Of a DNA stretch of 64,000 nt, positions 35,387-47,213 are shown piece after piece (positions within the stretch are counted from its first letter, which is position 1; every line of letters begins with the position of its first letter). The notes beneath the pieces are model-generated. The model did no database searches. It was not told where the DNA came from and worked only from the letters and a program-made list of their open reading frames with translations. The translations under genes were made by a program, and so were the position numbers. Origin of the DNA: Oscarella lobularis (lineage: Eukaryota > Porifera > Homoscleromorpha > Homosclerophorida > Oscarellidae); contig NC_089177.1 in NCBI RefSeq assembly GCF_947507565.1, positions 3,286,001 to 3,350,000 on the forward strand. Direction: 5' to 3'.

Positions 35387-38300
35387 ATGACAGCGACAAC
35401 AAAAAGAGCGTGGAAACTACGTAAGAACAATAAAACCGACCCCTACTTGCGAGAAAACGCCGATTTTTCTGCAGAAGACTTCGTCGCTCACAGCTCGAAC
35501 GTAAATTGCCTCGCTATCGGGCAACAATCGGGACGCGTTCTAGCGACGGGCGGAGACGATCGCAAAGTGAACATTTGGGCCGTCGGGAAGCCGAACAATA
35601 TTTTGGTGAGACCGCGTAAAAGAAAGAGAAGCGTTTTCTTTCGCAAACGCTCGCGATGGATCTAGAGCCTAACTGGACATACGAGTCCCGTCGAATGCGT
35701 TCGCTTCGATCCGTCGGAAGAAATCGTTATGGCGGGATCGCGATCGGGATCGTTGAAACTTTGGAACTTGAATGAACAGAAAAGTAAAGCGCGCTCTCTT
35801 GCAATGTATCTGTATAATGTAGCCGGTTTCGGCGTGTCGTGATTGGTCGTTCGCGTTTTCAGTCATCCGCACGTTGACGGGACACAAGTCCGAAGTCAAG
35901 TGCCTGGATGTTCATCCCTATGGAGATTTCGTGGCGTCCGGGTCTTTGGATACGAATATCAAAGTGTGGGACGTGCGACGAAAGGGATGCATATTCACCT
36001 ACAGAGTATTCGCATCTCTAGGAACGTTATTGTAATAATAGTTATCTCTTTTTCCCTCAGGGACACACGGACAGTGTGAATTGCTTGAGAATTAGCCCTG
36101 ATGGGCGTTGGGTTATGTCGTGTAGCAACGACTGCACAGTTCGGGTCAGAAATTCAATTTAATTAATCAAATTTGAACTATTTAAATTTTTTGTTGCAGT
36201 TGTGGGATATGACTGCCGGAAAAGTGCTCAATGTTTTCAAAGGTCACGTGGGGCCTGTCAATTGGGTGGAATTTCATCCCAACGAATTCCTTATGACGTC
36301 TGGGAGTTCGGACAGGTAGAAAGGGAGAGCAAACAAAGAGATTTTTACTTGAAAATTGTAATTAGAACGGTCAAATTTTGGGATTTGGAGAATTTCAATC
36401 TGGTTTCGTCTACGGAACCGGACGCTCGTTCTGTTGCGTGCGTCAAATTTCATCCGGAAGGAACTCCGCTCTTTGGCGGCGGCGAAGATTCACTCAAAGT
36501 ACCAGAATTCAAATAAAAGGAAAAGGACAAAACCCATGCCTTCGTTTTAGTTGTATTCGTGGGAGCCGTCCGTTTGTCTGGACGCCGTTCCCGTTGGTTG
36601 GATGAAAGTCTCAGATATGGCAATATCAAAAGAGCAACTGGTAGAATAATAGAATCTATATATATATATATATCTAAATGCACTTCTCTTTTCTTTTCTC
36701 TTAGATTGGAGCGTCGTTTTATCAGACCAATGTAGCTGTATGGGTAGTCGATCTTACCGTATGATGAGAAGAATTTCCTCTCAGGTCTTTTCACTTTTGA
36801 TTTTTCATAGAAATTGCGTCCGTTCAACGGCGAGAAAGTTCCGTCACAAGCTCATCTCGCCGTAGACAAGGAAACGAAGCGATCTCTAAGGTAGAATAAA
36901 TATAGATTTGGATATATAGATTATGAGATTTTGTAGTGGAAGTGGACGACGATCTTTTGCTCAGGAGAAACCCACGTCTCCTCCACCGTCGCCCGAGTAG
37001 GCCAAAACGCGCGAGAATAAGATCATTGATTAGCTTAATTAAATCGTAAGGAAAGGGAGCCATGAAAACGCTGAGCCCCCGTATCAAGACCCAGCTGAAG
37101 GCGAAGAGATTTTCATGTCCAAAACGAGACTACGTAAGGGAGAAAAAACAAAAACAAAGAATTTCGCCTCTAGTTTCGCTCGCCCAAGTAGAAAGAACGC
37201 CACCTAAAGTGTACGATCCCTTTCCTCCTCCTCCTGAAGACCCAATAGGTGGGTAGGAACGTATTGGGCTTTTGTACCGCGTGCATTCTACTTTATATCG
37301 TAGAAATTCAAGTGCTAAAGAAACCGTCAATTGTATGTGATTTTTGATTTTGTGTGTGTGTGTGCATGTGGGATTTTTTTTGGTTCAGCAAAGACCGAAG
37401 ACGACGTCAACGACGACTCGGACGTCGAAATCGCACCAATCGGAGGAGACAACTGGCGGTGAAGTGAAGAAATCGACACTCATTCCGGAAAATCGCGACA
37501 AACCGGCTGGATTAGACATCGAAGAATTTCTGCCCGTCCGTCGTCATCAATAATCGATTAGTTGAAATTTTTGAAATATTTTTTTGTTAGAAACCTCGTC
37601 AACGTCAACAGCAGCAGCCGGATCAAAAGTCGTCTAGACTGACAGATGAGAGTGCCTTGCGTAAAATGAAACAAGGTAAGTTGCAACGCATTCTAGTTTG
37701 GGTACATGTATTCCATTCAGACGATAGAACACTTGTACTAGCATTGCAAACTCGCAAACGCTTACTATAGGTCACGAGGCCATGATATCCGTTCTCGCGA
37801 CTCGATACAATCATTTGCGCACCATTCGATCCTCGTGGTCTGCATCGGATGTTAGAGTAAGATCTTATTAGGATAGCTTAGAAATACAATAGTCTCTATG
37901 TGTGGCAACTCAGGAAGCCGTTTCTGTTGCCGTACGCATTGATGACGATTCCGCTGTCGTTGATCTATTGGAAATTCTTTGTCTCAAAAAGTAGACTTTT
38001 TTACTGTACGAGGATCGAGTCTGAATAATTTGCTTCCTTTGGGGTCTAGCTCTTTCTGGAATCTCGAGGTGTGTTGTATTTTGTTACCGCGGTTATTGGT
38101 CCTGATACAGGCAAAATTTGACAAGTTTGTGTCGATTTTTTTTTCGTGTGGCATAATTTACCCGTTTGTTTTTTAGTTACGTTTTGATGGCGTGCAAAGT
38201 CGTCAAACTGATTTTGACGAATTTTTCCGAAGTAATTAAATCCAATGTTGGGGCTGACTCTGTTGGCTCTGTTGATATCAACAAGGAAGAAAGGTGAACA

Positions 38301-38483
38301 AGTCAATTAAAAAAAACTCGCATACCATAATGAATTTTTCCAAGGATTCGCAAGTGTAGAACTTGCCACGCCCACTTGACGTCAATCCAAGAGGCGGTAA
38401 ACGATCGACATTCGAGCGTAAAAGCGGGTAAACTTGGTAGTTTTCTGCGCGATTTGAAAGTCGCATTCACACTTCTAGACTAA
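35387..38483 (+). CDS. KATNB1: Katanin p80 WD40 regulatory subunit
   Basis: This is the regulatory subunit that targets the microtubule-severing ATPase katanin p60 to centrosomes and spindle poles. The N-terminal half is a WD40 propeller starting [14 protein letters not shown], with repeats ending in [37 protein letters not shown] and VKFWDLENF, then [10 protein letters not shown] and SWEP. A long Pro/Ser/Lys-rich linker lies at about 36950-37680. The C-terminal con80 domain, which binds p60, starts [19 protein letters not shown] and runs to [13 protein letters not shown] before TAA. Introns are short and in phase. It sits 145 bases after GPAA1 on the same strand and 105 bases before PSMD7. 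Confidence 0.95.
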
Positions 38484-38587
38484 TTTCATTAATTTATAGC
38501 TGTATAATAGAATCCCGCCACGTGTTCGTAGCGCGCGTGGCCCATCTCCGCAAGAAAGTCGTCGTTTTTCTCTCCCCAGAAACAGCC

Positions 38588-39836
<1,249 letters not shown>

Positions 39837-39922
39837 CAAATGTATTAATCTCGAAAGTAGCGCGCGCGCATTGATGACGTAACGTAATGTAAAATTCTAG
39901 AAGTCTGAATGGTTTTTTTTTT

Positions 39923-40561
39923 CTATCGACAGCATTGTCCGCTCGGCTTTCGGCTCGTCGTCGTCGCCGCCGCTCCCGCCGTCAAATCGAGCCCATCGAC
40001 GTCGTGTCCGGCCAACACTTTGCGCATATCCCGACGATTCTGCTTTGCCTTGATAGCGCGCGCGAGCCTCGAAAAGGCGTCGTCGACACCGTCGCCCGTT
40101 TTCGCGCTCACCTCCGCGTACTCGGCGTCGTACGTCGCCGCACACGCTTCGCCGGCGGCGCGCGTTATCTCGCGATCGGCGTAGAGATCCGTCTTATTGG
40201 CGACGAGCAATTTGCACGTGCTGGGAGACGCGTACTCGTCGACGTTCGAAATCCACGTCGAAACGCCCTTGAACGTCCGCGGCTGCGTTATATCGTAGAC
40301 GAGCACGACGCCCATGGCGCCGCGATAATAGTTGGCCGTTAGGGTGTTGAATCGTTCTTGTCCAGCCGTGTCCCAGAGCTGGAGTCGAATGGCGAAACCG
40401 TCGAGATTGACGACTTTCGCTTTCCAGTCGATGCCGACTGTCGCCGTGTACGATGGCGCGAACGACTCGTCGACGAAGCGCATTAGAAGCGACGTTTTTC
40501 CCACGGACGAGTCGCCGATGAGGAGAATCTTGTAGAGGTATTCGGCTTTTTTGTCGGTCAT
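39923..40561 (-). CDS. Rab-family small GTPase, divergent member, intronless
   Basis: A single exon encodes 212 residues from MTDKKAEYLYK. G1 is GDSSVGKTS, G3 DTAGQE, G4 ANKTD and G5 SAK. The Rab signatures YYRGAMGVVLVYDIT and LQLWDTAGQERFNTLT are clear. The C-terminus ends CCR, preceded by Gln, a probable XCCX-type double geranylgeranylation site. Switch I reads TATVGIDWKAKV, where most Rabs have GxDF, so a Trp replaces the conserved Phe. I cannot assign it to a Rab subfamily. An in-frame ATG 54 bases upstream (40615) would add 18 Arg/Ala/Ser-rich residues; I prefer 40561 because Rabs start near the first beta strand. Roles in vesicle traffic are inferred from the family. Confidence 0.9.
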   Translation of the reverse strand: MTDKKAEYLYKILLIGDSSVGKTSLLMRFVDESFAPSYTATVGIDWKAKVVNLDGFAIRLQLWDTAGQERFNTLTANYYRGAMGVVLVYDITQPRTFKGVSTWISNVDEYASPSTCKLLVANKTDLYADREITRAAGEACAATYDAEYAEVSAKTGDGVDDAFSRLARAIKAKQNRRDMRKVLAGHDVDGLDLTAGAAATTTSRKPSGQCCR

Positions 40562-40613
40562 AATAGCTAGGGATTTCCGGCTGTTAGCGCGCGCGTTCGT
40601 TAGACGAGCGACC
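40562..40613. promoter_or_regulatory. Extremely short divergent promoter, Rab / ZPR1
   Basis: Just 52 bases lie between the Rab start and the ZPR1 start. The interval is G+C-rich with GCGCGCGCG and no TATA. If the Rab upstream ATG is used, both start codons lie within one palindromic CCATGG (40612-40617). Confidence 0.55.
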
Positions 40614-42074
40614 ATGGCCTCCAAGGAAAGACTCTTCAAAGATGCCGGGAGCGGAGAGGAGGCATCTGAAATAGAAAGCCTATGCTTGAATTGTCACAAA
40701 AATGTAAGCAAAGTCGATTAAAATCGATGTTCAGTTCATGTTTTTTGGACCAGGGAACGACGCGTCTTCTTTTGACTCGAATACCCATGTTTCGCGAGAT
40801 CGTTCTCATGTCATTTTCCTGTCCACATTGCGGATGGACGAACAACGAAGTGCAGTCGGCCGAAACGATTGGAGATCGAGGATGCAAAATCGTTTTGAAA
40901 GCGACGCGAAAAGAGGTTAGCGCGATTTCTCCTTTTAGGAAAATATGACGTCACTATGGAAATTCTTTTAGGACCTGAGCCGGCAGGTTGTCAGAACGGA
41001 AACGGCTACTGTTACGATTCCTGAATTAGAACTTGAAATTCCGGCTAAAACTCAAAAAGGAGGTGGGTGTAGTCATTGAGAGAGAGGGAGAGGAGTTGAA
41101 TCTAGTCGCGTTTCTCTCTCTGGAGATGTGACAACGGTTGAGAGTATTCTGATGAAGGTTACAACGGATTTGGAAAAAGAGCAACCTCTTCGAAAAGTAT
41201 ATAAATTCATTAGAATTAATTATTAATTAATGATTTGAATTTCTGAGGCTATTGATATTGATGCTTATGAAAAAATTGAATCTTTTATTCAACGAGTCAA
41301 AGAATGTCAATCTGTTGAAAGAGAATTCACTCTGGTCTTAGTAACATTGTGGCTACTTTCAATTAATTAAAGTATAAATTTCTTCTTCAGATAGTTGATG
41401 ATCCATCCGGGAACAGCTTCGTTGAGAATCCATATCCCTTTAATATGTAGTTCTAATTGATTTTCTAAACGTGACGAAATTTCTTTGACTGCAACTTTGA
41501 CGTCACACGCTAGCTCCTCAGCCCGATCCTCAACTCCAATTGATTTATTATAATCGGACGAAAGACCAGGATGAATTTCTTGGTATTTTCCCAGCTGAGG
41601 TACCTAATCATTATAGGGAAAACGCCTCTACGTGTTGTCTCCTCAGGAAGAAGAGACGGAAGTTGCTGAAGGAAATACAATTAGCCGTGATGAGGCGTGT
41701 TTGTCTCTTTGAGCTTAATTTAATGTGTTAATTAAATAATTAATCAAGGTTTTGGTTCTTCCGGGAATTTGTCCGTCGTGCCAAAGTGCGGCTCAGAACA
41801 GAATGAAAACCGTTGGTAAGAAAGAGAAAAGAGCCATTTATTTCACTAGCGATTTTTTTATAGACATTCCTCACTTCAAGGAAGTCATTATCATGGCACT
41901 GACTTGCGACAATTGTGGCTATAAATCAAATGAGGTCAAATCTGGAGGTAAAACATAAAAATTGGCGTTAGAAAAATTCTAACGTTTCATGTTGAGGTGG
42001 GGTAGCAGAAAAGGGTTCCAGACTCGAACTGACCCTCACTATCATTGAAGATCTAAGTAGAGATGTACTAAAGG

Positions 42075-42105
<31 letters not shown>

Positions 42106-42675
42106 AATATTCAGCTTTGAGCACATTGATTTTTAGAGCGAAACCGCTTCTGTTGTAATACCGGCTATGGATTTGGAAATTCAGTCCAGATCCGTAGGAG
42201 GTAGATTTACTACTATAGAAGGATTGGTTGTCGAAATTAGAGATGAGGCGAGTTTGGTGGCTGAGATAGGAAAACGTGGAAATGGAATTTCAGTTCTTTT
42301 AGTTGAAGAATTTGCATCCGTTTGGGTTCGGGGACAGCGCTGTAGGCTCCATTCACGAAAAACTGCAAAGCGCTGCTAATCAATTGGATAGAGTATGCAT
42401 ATTGTTTCTATTTTTTCTTTTGGTTTTTGAATTTGATTTTTTCAGATAGCTACGGGCGAATGGATGGTTAAAATTGTGATTGATGATCCAGCAGGAAATA
42501 GCTACATTCAGGTAACATTAGCTATAAGAATCAATATTTTAAAAAAAATAATTTTTAGAATTATTATGCTCCCGATCCGGATCCGAATTTGAATGTCTTG
42601 GCTTATGAAAGAACCAAAGAACAAAACGAAGAGCTAGGAATTACCGACATGATGACAGAAGACAGTCCAGAATGA
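40614..42675 (+). CDS. ZPR1: Zinc finger protein ZPR1
   Basis: ZPR1 binds eEF1A and the SMN complex and shuttles to the nucleus in growing cells. The two-module layout is visible. Module A has zinc finger [25 protein letters not shown], then [15 protein letters not shown]. It closes with the [12 protein letters not shown] motif in the beta domain. Module B has [54 protein letters not shown], and [21 protein letters not shown]. The C-terminus ends [13 protein letters not shown]. All eight zinc Cys are present. About ten introns of 50-90 bases are present. The start at 40614 is the first ATG and lies in the CCATGG shared with the minus strand. Confidence 0.95.
42075..42109. repeat. AAT/AAAT microsatellite in a ZPR1 intron
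   Basis: (TAA)n passing into (TAAA)n directly after the donor of a ZPR1 intron. It is simple sequence. Confidence 0.8.
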
Positions 42676-42756
42676 ATTATTAATACACGCAGACTGCGTA
42701 TAAATGCGCATTCCGACGCGCACCACGTGGCTCGCATCTCTTCTTCTCAAGGCGAA

Positions 42757-43409
42757 ATGGTGCGTTCTCGCTATTTCTCGTCTCTTTGACCGCGTTGCTT
42801 ATTTGCAACTTTTTCCAGGTCTTCAAACGTTTTGTAGAAATCGGTCGGGTGGCTTTTATTACGTGCGGTCCCGATACGGGAAAACTGTGCGTTATCGTCG
42901 ATCTCGTAGACCAGAAGCGGGTAAGAAACGCGTCGCTTATTCGAAAAACTCATTTCGACGCACGATACGCCGCTTCCGCGTCCAACGCGTCGCGTTTCTG
43001 GACCGGGGCCCCTCTTGAGGAAACTCTAATTTCTTTAGGCTCTCGTTGACGGCCCGTGTTCGGGAGTAATACGACAGGCGTTGAACATCAAAAGCCTAGC
43101 GCTGACGGACATAATGATCAAGGTGGCTCCCTCTCAAGGCACGAGCGGCATACGAAGAATCTGGAAGGCGAACGAAGTCAGCGAACAATGGGAAAAAACG
43201 AGCTGGGCAAAGCGATTGGCCATGAAGGCGAAGCGCGTCAAAGCGACCGATTTCGAGCGTTTCAAAATCAAAGTGGCAAAACAACAGGTGAGAGAGGGGA
43301 AAAAATCTGATTATCGATTATTGATTATTGATTCGTCGTGAAGAAATCGAGAGTGATTCGATCGAAGGTGAAGAAGCTGAAGAAGGAAGCGGGAGCAGAG
43401 GGACAGTAG
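42757..43409 (+). CDS. RPL14: 60S ribosomal protein L14 (eL14)
   Basis: Coding exon 1 holds only the initiator ATG (42757-42759), directly followed by a GTGCGT donor. Exon 2 then begins GTC TTC, giving [15 protein letters not shown], which matches the eL14 N-terminus. It continues [18 protein letters not shown], then [42 protein letters not shown] and a Lys-rich C-terminus ending EGQ before TAG. The shape is a KOW-type barrel plus long helix. A pyrimidine-rich stretch precedes the ATG (CTCGCATCTCTTCTTCTC), as expected of a 5' TOP mRNA. It converges with METTL9, with 37 bases between the stops. Confidence 0.95.
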
Positions 43410-43432
43410 TGAAATAGTGTGTTCCAATTTCA

Positions 43433-43438
43433 AATAAA
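43433..43438 (+). terminator. Poly-A signal of RPL14
   Basis: A canonical AATAAA lies 24 bases after the RPL14 stop. Cleavage downstream of it would place the RPL14 3' end inside the METTL9 coding region on the other strand. Confidence 0.65.
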
Positions 43439-43446
43439 ACATCCTG

Positions 43447-44489
43447 TCAAATTGGTCTTAGAAGAAGAACGGCGTCGCTTAGTATGTAGTAGGGTCGAAA
43501 GATGTCTCCTTCCGAAAAATAGGGTAGTCGCGTCCAGGCTATGACGTCAAAACCTGCGGGTTTCAATATTTCATCGGCGAGCGTTTCTAGGCTCTTTTCG
43601 AATTTTCGTTCGTTGATTTCGATTTTTTCCGTCGGTTTGACTTGCCTGGGTCCTTTCATGAGAAATGAAGCGAAGGGAAGAACGACGGCCATTAGGAGAA
43701 TGCCATTGTCCTTTTCTAAACCCGCGTGCATCTGTTGTAGCAAAGAGAGTGGCTTGTCGCAACGATCTAGAACATTTAGAAAGCTTATGACGTCGAATGG
43801 ACGTTCCTTTTCCCATTCAAAGACTCCAAGGAGTCTAAAAGAGAAAAAGAATTGAAACTGAACTTTTTTAGTGAAGGTGAGCCCACTTGAATCCTTGCTC
43901 TTTCAGTCTCCACTGCATTAGTAGAGACGCTTCGGTTGCGTATATGCCAGGCCCGAAGACCTGTTCTAATTGCTTTGTTGCGTTTCCGTCTCCTGCGCCT
44001 ATGTCTAGTACTTTGATAGGCGTCTTCCTTTGATTCTTGTATTTGTCGAGCTGGAGAAGTTTCCTTAGGTGGTCCGCTGATAGAACGAACGTTTTGCCTC
44101 GATTTAGTAAGCTATAACACTTATTAATTAAACAAGTGCCTCTTCATATAATTATTTAAATTATTGCTAACCCATTCATGTCGGGCAAAGACATGAATAA
44201 TCCGAGTATTAGCATGAGGATTCTGTAGAGAAATTGCAGGCAGAAACGATTCGATTTCTTCTCAGAAGAGTCCAGATATTTTTGACTTGCGTCGTCGCAG
44301 TGACATTGAACGAACGTGTCCCTCAGACTTTGACTCAACTCGTCCAGTTCGCAGTGGTACCACTGTAAAAATTCAAGTAGACAAATAGAAAAAGGCCTTA
44401 GGGGTTTGATTTGCCTTTTGCAGATCTTCTTTCGGACGGTTTTCGTCTTCCAGAAGCCTCGTTAGCAGTAATCTGGTGCTGGGTCTCAT
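43447..44489 (-). CDS. METTL9: METTL9 (DREV) protein-histidine methyltransferase
   Basis: The vertebrate enzyme methylates N-pi of histidine in HxH motifs. Exon 1 (44489-44415) encodes MRPSTRLLLTRLLEDENR and is followed by a GC-AG intron. The next exons give WYHCELDELSQSLRDTFVQ, FMSLPDMNGL and GKTFVLSADHLRKLL. The SAM-binding motif VLDIGAGDGNAT follows, then GIYATEASLLMQWRL, FDVISFLNVLDRCDKPL, LMAVVLPF and the end FTRLPYFSEG-type segment (here AWTRLPYFSEGD) before ILSDAVLLLRPI. All motifs are intact. The N-terminus is shorter than in human METTL9 and has no clear signal peptide. It is convergent with RPL14. Confidence 0.93.
44363..44414 (-). other. GC-AG intron in METTL9
   Basis: On the minus strand the exon ends CTGCAAAAG and the intron starts GCAAATC; the acceptor is TTTTTACAG before TGGTACCAC. 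The phase-0 join restores LQKWYHCELDE. No GT donor is available near the boundary. Confidence 0.75.
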
Positions 44490-44686
44490 CGTCGCCTAAC
44501 GTACGCTAGAAACGAACAATAAGGTGAAGATGAGAAGATGTGAGGCGAGGATCGGCCGAGCATACATAATGCAATTTAATTCAATTTTTTAAAAATTAGA
44601 AACGACCTCCTTGAAAGAGGCCTCGCGTATTTAGCGCACGCTAAATAAAAAATCCAACCTCAATTTCTCACGATGAAGTCATCACG

Positions 44687-46239
44687 ATGATGTCCGCTGA
44701 TTCGGCTGCGGCAACATCGTCGGCCCGATGCGTCGACTGTATTCCGACCGACGTTCACAAATGCCTAGGCGAACCGACCGAATTCGACGAAGTTCTTCGT
44801 CTGGGCGGCCCTCGTGACGACGATCGTTCGGGAGGGCCCCTTCCGGACTCATCGCGCGCCTCGTCACCATCGTCCACCACCTCGTCGTCGTCGTCGTCGT
44901 CGTCGTGCTTCCAAGTGTCCGGCTCAGCCGTTCTCTATCTCCTCGCCGGATGCATCGTCTTATTCATATTCAAAGGCTACCTTCGCGTCGTTCTTGTCTG
45001 GCTCGAAAGTCTCCCCATTTGGCAAGGGGGTCTCGTCTTTCTTCTTCTCTTCACAATCGTCTCCTTTCCAATGGCATTCGGCTATATCGTCTTCAACGTC
45101 GCCGCCGGCTATTTGTACGGACTCGCGCTCGGCTTCCTGATCGTTTCCGGGTCGGTGGCGTGCGGCTCGACGCTCGCCTTTCTCGTCTGTCGCCACTGGC
45201 TCAAGGACTATGTCGAGTCGAAGTTGCAGTCGGCTCACCTCAAAGCCGTCATGCGCGTCGTCGAGGGACGCAACGGTTGGAAAGTCGTCGCTCTGACGCG
45301 TCTCACGCCAATTCCGTTTGGACTCCAAAACGGATTGTTCGCTGTAAGATAAATAAGATAAATAATTAATTACCCGTTATATCGCACATGGCCTGTAAAA
45401 GTGCTGACTGTTTTATATAAGTGCATGCTCTTGTTCCTGACTTTGCAACAGACGCATAGGGTAGTAGCACGTTTTAATGGCAATAATGGGCGTGACCCCC
45501 ACGGCACAGCCAGCTGCTGATAGGTAGATTTTAGCCATTTTAGGAGTCCAAACTAGCCTATACTCAAAGTAGCCGCGAATGAAGCTTTTTCTGCGTCTGT
45601 AATGCGGTGTTTTATAAACTGTGCATACTTGCGTCCACATCTACTTAGAAGCGCATGTGCTTATAAAAAAAGTACTGTAACGACACCCACTTTTACCTAA
45701 TAGATTAATGTATTTATCGCTTATAAAAAAAGTACAGTAACTAATCAGTTACGCCTACGTTTACCTAACAAATCAATATTTATTTCTAGATTACGAATAT
45801 GACCCTGACGCGCTTTCTTACCGCGTCTGTGGTCGGCCTGCTTCCGACGCAGGTTCTCAACGCGTACATGGGCACGAGCGTTCGATCCATGGAAGACGTG
45901 ATGGCCGATAAGGTGAACGGCTACCTGATGTTTCTTCTCCAGGTAACAATCAGCGTTCTTCTCATGATCTACGTCATTCGACGCGCGAGACGCGAATTGA
46001 ATCGCGCGTGTCAACAGCAGGACGTCGAGACGGGAAATCGAATTCTTACTGTAGAACCGAGTCTATTGCGCGTCACTTCGCATCATAGTCTGGTGAATTT
46101 GAATGGGAAGAGTAGTGGTAAGTTCGATCCCTATGGGATATTAAAGGCAAAGCAGACAAAGCATCATCGTTCCATATCTGCTTCCGCTGTCTTGGCCCGG
46201 ATGGATGTCGTTGATGATGATGATGATGATGTGCACTAA
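44687..46239 (+). CDS. TMEM64: TMEM64-like VTT-domain membrane protein
   Basis: This is a multi-pass protein of the SNARE-associated/VTT (DedA-like) superfamily; vertebrate TMEM64 modulates SERCA2 and Wnt signalling. Two exons are joined across a 446-base intron (45344-45789), one of the longest in the window. After an N-terminal Ser-rich run come hydrophobic helices: SAVLYLLAGCIVLFIF, GLVFLLLFTIVSFPMAFGY and the VTT core NVAAGYLYGLALGFLIVSGS. Next are LAFLVCRHWLKDYV, VVALTRLTPIPFGLQNGLFA and ITNMTLTRFLTASVVGLLPT, then a last helix VTISVLLMIYVIRRAR. A poly-Asp end (DDDDDD) precedes TAA. The re-entrant loop motifs of the family (LTRLTPIPFG) are intact. Confidence 0.9.
45409..45670. mobile_element. 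Possible MITE-like insertion in the TMEM64 intron
   Basis: Near-terminal inverted matches are visible: TATAAGTGCATGC at about 45415-45427 and GCATGTGCTTATA at about 45653-45665 (11 of 13 pair as inverted copies). They enclose about 225 bases of unrelated sequence inside an unusually long intron. No target-site duplication is certain and no coding capacity is present. Confidence 0.3.
45659..45785. repeat. Two-copy imperfect tandem repeat (about 62 bases) in the TMEM64 intron
   Basis: Both copies begin CTTATAAAAAAAGTAC and share the later segment TTTACCTAA followed by an A+T-rich end. They differ by small insertions and substitutions. Confidence 0.7.
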
Positions 46240-46309
46240 GAGGTTGTCTTTTTTCTTGGTGTCCTATTTTCGACTAAAAGTTTCTCTCAAGTTTATTTCT
46301 ACGTGAGAA

Positions 46310-46315
46310 AATAAA
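46310..46315 (+). terminator. Poly-A signal of TMEM64
   Basis: AATAAA about 70 bases after the TMEM64 stop codon. Confidence 0.5.
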
Positions 46316-46513
46316 AAACATCCCCGGACATGCACTCCACTTGGTCACAGTCACAGTCAAAACATTCAACCCCTTTTTTAAATTAAAATTTGCCAGAATG
46401 GCTTCTAATCCAAAGTTGATATCTACTTGAAAGTCATTCCTCGTGACAAAAGAAAAGATAAAGAGAGATGATTTTTTTCTTGCACAGTGAGGAGAGAGAG
46501 AGAGATGAACAAT

Positions 46514-47174
46514 CTATTGAACAGATTGATTTGGTCTTTGTCTTTTTACGATGAGTCTTCCTGACTGAAAACGAAACGGATAATATGAAGGTTCGATTAA
46601 ATAATTAATTAGCTCACATCGTCACATGACATGTTGTACTCTTTGAGTACACTCCTACATCTCCTAGCCACGCTAGAAAAATAATAAGATAATATTAAGA
46701 TAAAGAGACCCGTATTGGAATATCAATTTTTTTGGTTCCTACATTTGAGGGGCTAGCGCTTTTTGATAGAGACTCGTTGCCAGCAAAAAGGCAAGAGCTC
46801 CAACGCCCATGGAAAATCCCTTATGGTATACTAGCGATTCGACTAAGGAGAGCTAAGGGAGACGAGCAATAGAACAATAATTCTCTTTTTCCGGTCTTAG
46901 CGCCTTGCATTGCTTTCCGAGTCCGTGAGCCATCCTAGACCGGTTACGAACGTCCAAACGCACAGTACGACCATAAAAACTGAAGTAAGCGTCAGTGGAA
47001 ACGAGCGGAAGTGCGGAGAGAACGAGAACCTTTCCATTTGAATGCATCCGGTTGCAGCGAGCTTATGCACTCCATCAGTCGCTGTTCAAACACTCGTAGA
47101 TCTGCTAAACGTCGGTCAGATGGAAAGTGGAGCCGTGTATTCCTACCTTCTGCTTGGTCTATGACTAAGGACAT
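46514..47174 (-). CDS. CNEP1R1: Nuclear envelope phosphatase regulatory subunit 1 (TMEM188)
   Basis: This is the partner of the CTDNEP1 phosphatase, which dephosphorylates lipin at the nuclear envelope and ER. From MSLVIDQAE the product gives LADLRVFEQRLMECISSLQP, matching the DLKAFERRLTEYIHCLQP segment. Two membrane helices follow (VVLCVWTFVTGLGWL and GVGALAFLLATSLYQK). RRCRSVLKEYNMSCDD is nearly identical to the family, and the tail SGRLIVKRQRPNQSVQ ends at TAG. About five small exons are joined by GT-AG introns of 45-70 bases. Frames that run through its introns look like other genes and were ignored. It starts 39 bases from the divergent ATP5F1E start. Confidence 0.9.
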
Positions 47175-47213
47175 TTTGGTAGTCGATAGCCCGGATATCA
47201 CGTTTAACCGATT
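47175..47213. promoter_or_regulatory. 39-base divergent promoter, CNEP1R1 / ATP5F1E
   Basis: The start codons of the two opposite genes are 39 bases apart, so transcripts must either overlap or have near-zero 5' UTRs. The interval is TAGTCGATAGCCCGGATATC-like, with no TATA box. Confidence 0.55.

Noticed and set aside
44905-45369. 154-codon plus frame inside TMEM64
   Set aside because: It is an out-of-frame shadow; the TMEM64 frame carries the conserved VTT motifs.
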